In this document: in pieces, positions 57,699 to 64,000 of the stretch
Layout of the letters: the number at the start of each line of letters is the position of its first letter
Numbering within the stretch: the first letter of the stretch is position 1
Source: Acinetobacter corruptisaponis
GTDB taxonomy: Bacteria; Pseudomonadota; Gammaproteobacteria; Pseudomonadales; Moraxellaceae
Reading direction: 5' to 3'
NCBI RefSeq assembly: GCF_030053775.1
Contig: NZ_CP125669.1
Span: 2,599,962-2,663,961 of the forward strand
Length of the DNA stretch: 64,000 nucleotides
The notes under the pieces: generated by a model
Databases searched by the model: none
What the model saw: the letters and a program-made list of their open reading frames with translations, nothing else
What the model was told of the DNA's origin: nothing
Position numbers and translations under genes: made by a program

Positions 57699-60600
57699 AT
57701 GAAAAATAATAAAATGAAAATGGAACAACAAAAACAGATAAAAAATCAGAAGATAATGAATAACAAGCCAGTCGTTAAATGGTTATTTATTGCAGGTTCA
57801 GCATTGTCTTGTAGTTTGATCTTATCACCTGTTGTTCATGCCAGTGATGTTGAGATTTATCGTCAGGGAACAAGTGGTGGGGACAGTACCATTATGTTGA
57901 TGGTGGACGCTTCCCAATCTATGGGCTCACCTGCTTTAGACTTGCTTAAAGATTATCCATTATGTATTAGCAGTAAGATTTTTGGGGTACTGGGGGCGTT
58001 ACCTGTGGTTGATGTGACGCTCACACCAGCGGCTGGAACAGAAGCTTACTGTGATGTGGTTTTTCCAAAATCAGTTTTGGATTTATTAGGTACAGTGGAT
58101 ACTTTAACTGGGACGCAAAAAAATAGTTTACTGGGCTTGCAAAGCTCATTGGACTATATGCGTGCCAGTTGTACGCCATTTTCCAAACTCGAATCTGGTG
58201 AACCAGCAAAAAGTAATAAGATTCTTGCAGTCAATATTAACCTAGGGGAGGGTTATCGCTGTTATAGCCGTTTATCACGGATCAAAATAGCGGTGAGGGA
58301 TGTATTGGAAGGCAATACGGATAAAGGGATAACAGCTTTGCCTGAAAAGACAGCGATTGGACTTTCTGTGTTTCCAGCAAAAGATGTCAGTGGTGTGGTT
58401 AATCAAAAAGCAGGCATGATTGTTGTACCTGCAAGAACACTGGAGACTGAGGGGCAAAAGGCTGCACTCAAAGCGGCTATTGATGGTTTGGTTCCTAGCA
58501 CTGATCCATTGGGTAGAACGTTAGAGGGAGTCGTTGGAATTTTAGATAGTGTTGCTGGCGGACTGGATATTGCGGGGGTGTTGGGCGGTGTAATGACCTT
58601 GGTTGGCAGTATTCCTGATACCCTAATGGCATTGCTGGAAAATCCAGAAACCCCAACAGCAACGGCCTATGCCGAAACAGGCGCATACTTGCTTGGACAT
58701 AATACAAGAGGGACGGCGGGAAATATTGTTGCAAAAAAAGTCGGTTCAAACTATGTGGCAAAATGTACATCGGTTTATACCCGAAGCTTTAATACCAATA
58801 GTACCTCATTAAATAGTTCTGAAGAACGTTGTTCGGCCATTGGAGCGTGGGAGGAACGGCGTACAGGAACAACCTTATGCGTGATTGGTTGTCTCACCAC
58901 TTGGGTCAATCCACTACTTGGCTATAATGAATACCAAAAAAATGGCACACCGCCAACATCAGTCTATGATCCAACAACAGGCTGGCAAGACAGTCAATAT
59001 TACTATCAGCCATCTGAACAAAATTCGATTTATTCAGGCTTTAGCTATCGTGCCAGTACTGTGCCGATGAGCACAGCAAATAGTAATGACTATGATAATC
59101 CAAGCTCTATTAAAGCAGTGGTGAAAGGGACTTCCACTTCACAATGTCAGGCACAGGGTATTTTTGTACTGACTGGTAATGTGCCGAGAATTGATCCAGC
59201 CGATAAACTGGGCATACAACGGGTTATGCAAAAATCATTGGGTAAAACACCAAGCAATAATCCAGCGGATTTTTGTAGTTCAACAACAGGCTGGTCAAGC
59301 CGTGGTTCAGACAAGGCAACATGGGCATGTATTGCCAACTATTCACAAGCTTTACTCGATAAAAATAGCAACTATCGGACTCAGGTTGAAATTAAAACAG
59401 GTGTGGCGGGTATAGGTAAGGAATTCAACTATGTTCGTTTAAATAACGATACAGTTGAGGGGGCTGGTACTGGTGGCAGCATCGTAAATGATCTGCTTAA
59501 TGTGGTTAAGGGGCTGCTCAGTACTGCATTGAAAGCAGCCAATATCTTGAGTTTGGGACTGCTGGACTTAGGGAAATTAACCAATTTGGTTGATGTGATT
59601 TTACCAACCACGCCATCAGATACCACCGATATTGAGAATCTGGCGTATTGGGGGCATGATGGCAAAGGCGGATGGTATACAGAAGCAAGTACAGGTGGGG
59701 TAGCGCAAAGTATCGTTAATTTTAGCAAACACATTGTTGACGCTGAGTCTGCCCCTTTCCTTGGTTTACAAACTATTCTAGCTGATCCATTGACCCCATA
59801 TCAACTCAGTAATGATGTCTATAACAGTATATTTGCACCGAAAGATCATCAAAGCTGGTTTGGTAACCTCAAAAAATACTCAGTGACTGATACGACCAGT
59901 GGTGAGAATGTGATTCGTCTGGTGGACTGGAAAGATCAATGGAATGGAGCAGCATTAGAGGATAAAGAAAAAGGTTCCACCCTGTTTGATGGTGGAGTGC
60001 TGAAACAGTTAAAAACCTTACGTCCATCGAAAACCGATGATTCAACACGTACATTATGGATCAACCGAAACTGTAAATCTGGTGGTGGATTTGCTGAAAG
60101 TCAAAACTTGAAGAAAGTCACACTGGATTATCTAAATGATTCAAGTGAGGCACGTTGTAAAGAGAATGCAACAGCAAAAGATGGTTATGGTGGTTATTTA
60201 ATGAATTTAATGGGTTATCAATTAGATAACCCTGAAAGTGCAACAGGAAATAGTCTTGCTCAAAGCGAACCGCTTTGGCAAATTGGCATGCCACTTCATT
60301 CTACCCCGTTAAAATTGACCCAATTTGCCAAATTTAATGGAAGCGATATTGATCGGAATGATTATATCGTTTTTGGTTCAACACAGGGCTTATTGCATGT
60401 TGTGAATGCGAGTAATGGTAAGGAGAAATTTGCATTCCTGCCAAATGAGATGCTGGAAAATACCAAACAAAGAGAATCATTCACCAAGGATCGTAAAGGT
60501 CGTTGGCAGGATATGCCTTATGGCATAGATGGAGCATGGACTGCATATACGGAATATGCCTATGGTATGGACGATAAAGGAAAAGTTTACGCAACAGTAG

Positions 60601-61922
60601 GCGAGGCCAAAAATAAGCAAGGTACTGTGATCGCAACAGGCAAACAACTTGTATATGGTGGTTTGCGTATGGGGGGACGCAGTTATTATGCACTTAATTT
60701 GGCCGACTTAGACAATCCGAAACTTAAATTCCATATTAACCCTGAACAGGTTGCTGCAAATACACCACTTGGCTATATGGGGCAAAGCTGGTCAAAACCA
60801 ACCATTGCGTATGTCAACTGGAAAGGACAACGTAAACAAGTCATGTTTGTGGGTGGTGGTTATGACGTAGGTTATGAGGCTCAAGATTATAATCAAACTA
60901 ACCAAACGGGTGCTGGTGTATATATGTTTGATGCTGATAATGGCAACTTGTTGTGGTGGGCAAGTGCCAATGCAACGGATAAAAATAATACTGCGACAGA
61001 AAATGCCCTTAATGTAGGTGATATGAAATACAGTGTGGTCAGTCGTATCAATGTGGCAGACCGTGATGGGAATGGTTTGGTTGATCATCTGTATTTTGGT
61101 GATTTAGGTGGGCAGGTCTGGCGTATAGACCTAAATGCCAATACCGCTACAGGTAATTTTGCAAAACGAGCAATTCGAATACTGAATCTACATCAGGCTA
61201 ATGGCCGCAGTCCACGATTCTATGATGCACCAAGTTTTAGCGTCTATGGCTATGAAAAACCACTGGCAGTGGTGAGTATTGCTTCAGGTAATCGTAGCTT
61301 GCCTGCGTCTGATCCAAGCTCAGGTGCAATTTATAATCTCTTTGATCGTGATGTGACCAAAAATAATTTATATGCACTAAATACTAGTGATCTAGAAACC
61401 CAAGATATTGATTTGACCACTTCTGGTAAATCTTTAAGGGGCATGTTGAGTGTTGCTGAAACCAAAGACAAGAATATTGAGGATGTGAAAGCCTTGATAC
61501 CAAATGGCTGGGTCGTTTCTTTTGATCCTGATGCAAGTGTTGGTAAGGATGGAACTGCGGGCAAAGGTAAAAAGGTTATGGATGAGATGGCTGTGATTAA
61601 TAAAAATCTTTATGCCAGTGTGTATGATCCAGGTACAACACCAACTTGCCCAGTACAGGTGCGGGGTAAGACAGAAGTTTATCGTTACTGTTTACCTTTT
61701 GGTCTTTGTGAGCAAAAGCAATTATCTGAAACGATGGGGCTGGTGGGTAAATCAGGTGATGGCATTGTGGCACTGAGTGTGGGGGCGGGTTCAAGTACAA
61801 CAGGCGCTTTACAATCCCGAGGTGTTGTTTCAAATACAGCAGCCAATCCGCTGACGGGAACACCATATAATCAAATGCGCCGTCAGATTGTGCCATTAAC
61901 ATGGTATGAAAATAATGAATAA
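57699..61922 (+). CDS. PilY1-type tip adhesin, operon B
   Basis: 1407 residues from the ATG at 57699 (GGGAG eight bases upstream; the ATG at 57693 is too close). Long basic n-region before the signal helix (about 27-48, ending VHASD). MIDAS DASQS (Asp70, Ser72, Ser74). Unlike the A copy, the region between MIDAS and propeller has two hydrophobic, Gly/Leu/Val-rich stretches at about 275-318 and 594-637. The C-terminal propeller is well conserved with the A copy ([13 protein letters not shown]; Ca loop DRDGNGLVD at Asp1121-Asp1129). The two PilY1 proteins would offer different tips to the same pilus. Confidence 0.9.
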   Translation: MKNNKMKMEQQKQIKNQKIMNNKPVVKWLFIAGSALSCSLILSPVVHASDVEIYRQGTSGGDSTIMLMVDASQSMGSPALDLLKDYPLCISSKIFGVLGALPVVDVTLTPAAGTEAYCDVVFPKSVLDLLGTVDTLTGTQKNSLLGLQSSLDYMRASCTPFSKLESGEPAKSNKILAVNINLGEGYRCYSRLSRIKIAVRDVLEGNTDKGITALPEKTAIGLSVFPAKDVSGVVNQKAGMIVVPARTLETEGQKAALKAAIDGLVPSTDPLGRTLEGVVGILDSVAGGLDIAGVLGGVMTLVGSIPDTLMALLENPETPTATAYAETGAYLLGHNTRGTAGNIVAKKVGSNYVAKCTSVYTRSFNTNSTSLNSSEERCSAIGAWEERRTGTTLCVIGCLTTWVNPLLGYNEYQKNGTPPTSVYDPTTGWQDSQYYYQPSEQNSIYSGFSYRASTVPMSTANSNDYDNPSSIKAVVKGTSTSQCQAQGIFVLTGNVPRIDPADKLGIQRVMQKSLGKTPSNNPADFCSSTTGWSSRGSDKATWACIANYSQALLDKNSNYRTQVEIKTGVAGIGKEFNYVRLNNDTVEGAGTGGSIVNDLLNVVKGLLSTALKAANILSLGLLDLGKLTNLVDVILPTTPSDTTDIENLAYWGHDGKGGWYTEASTGGVAQSIVNFSKHIVDAESAPFLGLQTILADPLTPYQLSNDVYNSIFAPKDHQSWFGNLKKYSVTDTTSGENVIRLVDWKDQWNGAALEDKEKGSTLFDGGVLKQLKTLRPSKTDDSTRTLWINRNCKSGGGFAESQNLKKVTLDYLNDSSEARCKENATAKDGYGGYLMNLMGYQLDNPESATGNSLAQSEPLWQIGMPLHSTPLKLTQFAKFNGSDIDRNDYIVFGSTQGLLHVVNASNGKEKFAFLPNEMLENTKQRESFTKDRKGRWQDMPYGIDGAWTAYTEYAYGMDDKGKVYATVGEAKNKQGTVIATGKQLVYGGLRMGGRSYYALNLADLDNPKLKFHINPEQVAANTPLGYMGQSWSKPTIAYVNWKGQRKQVMFVGGGYDVGYEAQDYNQTNQTGAGVYMFDADNGNLLWWASANATDKNNTATENALNVGDMKYSVVSRINVADRDGNGLVDHLYFGDLGGQVWRIDLNANTATGNFAKRAIRILNLHQANGRSPRFYDAPSFSVYGYEKPLAVVSIASGNRSLPASDPSSGAIYNLFDRDVTKNNLYALNTSDLETQDIDLTTSGKSLRGMLSVAETKDKNIEDVKALIPNGWVVSFDPDASVGKDGTAGKGKKVMDEMAVINKNLYASVYDPGTTPTCPVQVRGKTEVYRYCLPFGLCEQKQLSETMGLVGKSGDGIVALSVGAGSSTTGALQSRGVVSNTAANPLTGTPYNQMRRQIVPLTWYENNE

Positions 61923-61986
61923 GAATAAATCTTCTGATTTCGAACAAAGCTCCTTTCCTTATCAGGTTAAGCTTCTGGAGAGGAAT

Positions 61987-62466
61987 ATGCTTCGACTGAA
62001 TCAGGTATCAGGTTTTACCCTGATAGAGTTGATGATCACGGTTGCAATCGTTGCAATTATCGCAGCGATTGCTATACCAAGCTATGACACCTATATACGC
62101 CGTGCAGATTTATCCACGGCACAGCAGGAAATGCAAAAGATTTCTGCCTTATTGGAACAGCACCGTACGCGTAACTTTAGTTATGATGGCTTTGTATTCA
62201 AAGGTACGCCGACTAGCAAAGGCCCTTACTTTGATGTTCCGAATGCAACCAATACGACTTTATTGCTGCCATTGGACAAATTAACGGGCAATCAAAAGTT
62301 TACACTTACCCTTACCGTAAATTCACAAACCTGGTCACTGAAAGCCGTAAGTGAAAACCCTCAAAATTATTCTGCTTTGTTAACAAGCACGGGCTTTAAA
62401 TGCAAAACCAAGACAGCAGCCAGTATTACCATCAATGGTTGTGGTAGCAACTCGGAAGACTGGTAG
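61987..62466 (+). CDS. Minor pilin PilE, operon B
   Basis: 159 residues from the ATG at 61987, preceded by GGAG six bases upstream; in-frame ATGs at 61906 and 61915 lie at the end of pilY1. Leader MLRLNQVSG, mature [27 protein letters not shown] with Glu5. Ends [10 protein letters not shown], parallel to [10 protein letters not shown] of the operon A PilE. Last gene of operon B. Confidence 0.9.
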   Translation: MLRLNQVSGFTLIELMITVAIVAIIAAIAIPSYDTYIRRADLSTAQQEMQKISALLEQHRTRNFSYDGFVFKGTPTSKGPYFDVPNATNTTLLLPLDKLTGNQKFTLTLTVNSQTWSLKAVSENPQNYSALLTSTGFKCKTKTAASITINGCGSNSEDW

Positions 62467-62629
62467 GTGCAGATCGCATCAAGATTAAATTTACAGTTGT
62501 GGATAAGCCTTAAATTAATCTTTCTTTCAGGGCAAATATGACGTAGAATATCGCCCTCTATGAAAGGGGTTTGAAGTGTTGCCGATGGTCGGCGCAGGGA
62601 TAATCCGTAAAAATTATAAGGTTGTTCTC

Positions 62630-62887
62630 ATGGTTGTTATTCGTTTAGCGCGCGGTGGTGCAAAAAAACGTCCATTCTATCAAATCGTTGTGACTGATAG
62701 CCGCAATGCACGTGATGGTCGTTTCATCGAACGTATTGGTTTCTTTAACCCAACTGCACAAGGTCAAGCGGAAAAAGTTCGTTTAGATGCTGACCGTTTT
62801 GCACACTGGATTTCACAAGGTGCCCAACCTTCTGAGCGTGTTGCTTCTTTAGCTGCTCAAGCTAAAAAAGCTGCGGCTACTGCATAA
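62630..62887 (+). CDS. rpsP: 30S ribosomal protein S16
   Basis: 85 residues from the ATG at 62630 (AAGG eight bases upstream). [41 protein letters not shown] is diagnostic of S16. First gene of the conserved rpsP-rimM-trmD operon; rplS would normally follow outside the window. Confidence 0.98.
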   Translation: MVVIRLARGGAKKRPFYQIVVTDSRNARDGRFIERIGFFNPTAQGQAEKVRLDADRFAHWISQGAQPSERVASLAAQAKKAAATA

Positions 62888-62906
62888 GTATTGTAGTAGA
62901 TAGCCC

Positions 62907-63455
62907 ATGACACCAATACAGAATGTACCCGAAGATCGTATTCAGATTGGACAGTTACGTTCAGCTTATGGACTGAATGGGTGGCTCTGGGTTTATTCCA
63001 ATACTGAACCCATGAGCAATATGTTTGACTACCTCCCTTGGTACATTGAGACCAAGGCAGGTTGGCAAACAGTCGATGTAAAACGCTGGAAACCACATGG
63101 CAAAGGTCTGGTTGTTTCGCTAAAGGGTGTGAGTGATCGCACTGGTGCGGAAAATCTGGTGGGTGCCAATATCTGGATTGCCAAATCTCAGCTTCCAAAA
63201 GCAGATGTAGATGAGTATTACTGGTCAGATCTAAAGGGCTTAACCGTGTTGGGTCTTGGTGATGATGAGCAGGAAGTCAATCTCGGTCAAATCTTTGAGC
63301 TTTTTGAAACAGGTGCCAATGATGTTATGGTGGTCAAGGCCACTGCTGACAGTATTGATGCCGAAGAGCGCATGATTCCGTGGCATAAAGATGTGGTGCA
63401 ACGTGTTGATCTTGAAGCTGGTCGCATTTACGTCAATTGGGGCGTAGATTACTAA
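62907..63455 (+). CDS. rimM: Ribosome maturation factor RimM
   Basis: 182 residues. N-terminal RimM domain (IQIGQLRSAYGLNGWLWVYSNTE) and C-terminal PRC-barrel (about 100-175, YYWSDLKGLTVLGL, ERMIPWHKDVVQRVDLEAGRIYVNW). Assists 16S rRNA processing and 30S head assembly around S19. Lies 20 bases after rpsP. Confidence 0.96.
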   Translation: MTPIQNVPEDRIQIGQLRSAYGLNGWLWVYSNTEPMSNMFDYLPWYIETKAGWQTVDVKRWKPHGKGLVVSLKGVSDRTGAENLVGANIWIAKSQLPKADVDEYYWSDLKGLTVLGLGDDEQEVNLGQIFELFETGANDVMVVKATADSIDAEERMIPWHKDVVQRVDLEAGRIYVNWGVDY

Positions 63456-63501
63456 CTCTATTAGAGGATGGTAGCGCAGTAGGAAAATAAAGGAGTCTGC
63501 G

Positions 63502-64000
63502 GTGTTTTTTGCAGTCATCACATTGTTTCCTGAAATGTTTGAAGCGATTACAGCGTACGGGATTAGCGGTCGAGCCGCAAAAAAACAGATTGTACAAGTC
63601 ACTTGTATTAATCCGCGAGATTTTGCAGAGGGTAACTACAAACGGGTGGACGAGCGTCCTTTCGGTGGTGGTCCTGGTATGGTGATGATGGCTGAGCCGC
63701 TGGCAAAAGCAATTACCCATGCCAAACAACTTGCCTCGCAAGCAGGCTGTGTTCATGCTCCTGTGGTGTATATGTCACCGCAAGGCAAAACCCTAAATGA
63801 ACAGGCGGTACAGCAATTCGTTGATTATGATGGTTTGATTGTATTGTGTGGACGTTATGAAGGGGTCGATGAGCGTTTAATCCAGCATTATGTTGATCAG
63901 GAATGGTCAATTGGGGATTACGTGTTGTCGGGTGGTGAACTTCCTGCCATGGTATTGTTGGACAGCATTATTCGCCGTTTGCCCAATGTCATGTCTGACG
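63502..64000 (+). CDS. trmD: tRNA (guanine-N1)-methyltransferase TrmD, cut by window edge
   Basis: First 166 codons, beginning at GTG 63502 with AGGAG six bases upstream. Makes m1G37 in tRNAs and prevents frameshifting. [24 protein letters not shown], the [16 protein letters not shown] motif and the knotted SAM-binding part ([42 protein letters not shown]) are visible. The SPOUT fold is intact as far as the window goes. Confidence 0.97.
   Translation, partial: MFFAVITLFPEMFEAITAYGISGRAAKKQIVQVTCINPRDFAEGNYKRVDERPFGGGPGMVMMAEPLAKAITHAKQLASQAGCVHAPVVYMSPQGKTLNEQAVQQFVDYDGLIVLCGRYEGVDERLIQHYVDQEWSIGDYVLSGGELPAMVLLDSIIRRLPNVMSD

Noticed and set aside
62540..62580. Hairpin leader before rpsP as a regulatory element
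   Set aside because: Only a five-base stem (AGGGC/GCCCT) pairs; the rest mismatches.

Overview
This window looks like the chromosome of an Acinetobacter species (Gammaproteobacteria, Moraxellaceae). The pointers are the low-GC coding style, the gene order mrcA < > pilMNOPQ-aroKB-SPOR-gltBD, a BlsA-like BLUF protein, a PglL-type O-oligosaccharyltransferase, a Moraxellaceae-style SpoT with a decayed synthetase domain, and IS3, IS982 and IS481 family insertion sequences. Identity was judged by reading translations only; no database search was possible.

Layout. 1-9.1 kb: the 5' part of mrcA on the minus strand, divergent from pilM-N-O-P-Q (inner-membrane platform and secretin of type IV pili), followed by aroK, aroB and a DamX-like SPOR protein. 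9.5-15.6 kb: gltB-gltD (glutamate synthase), with a candidate sigma-54 promoter far upstream. 15.7-20.4 kb: accessory genes, namely a PF10118-type putative hydrolase, a small membrane protein, a BLUF photoreceptor, and LemA plus two TPM-domain proteins.

20.8-40.4 kb: a composite pilin and glycan locus. Two tandem major-pilin genes flank a GT-C fold membrane glycosyltransferase, and each pilin has its own candidate sigma-54 (-24/-12) promoter. They are followed by a polyprenyl-phosphate-sugar-synthase-like GT2, a methyltransferase, a PglK-like flippase, two GT2 enzymes, a dTDP-3-formamido-3,6-dideoxyhexose module (ketoisomerase, formyltransferase with ankyrin tail, aminotransferase), another GT2, a decayed island of insertion sequences beside a truncated rmlC, a GT4, a TviB-like UDP-sugar dehydrogenase and a PglL-type oligosaccharyltransferase. 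Together these could make, flip and attach a formylated amino-sugar glycan to pilin or other exported proteins.

40.5-46.5 kb: mostly housekeeping genes (bfr, bfd, ridA-like, spoT, rpoZ, gmk, ispH). The Bfr subunit lacks four of six diiron ligands. 46.6-62.5 kb: two consecutive complete minor-pilin/PilY1 operons (fimU-pilV-pilW-pilX-pilY1-pilE), separated by a terminator and clearly diverged. 62.6-64 kb: rpsP-rimM-trmD, with trmD cut by the window edge.

The most unusual points are the pilin/GT-C/glycan locus, the duplicated PilY1 operons, the rmlC remnant with composite insertion sequences, the Bfr without a normal ferroxidase site, and the PilW copy whose leader carries a hairpin repeat.
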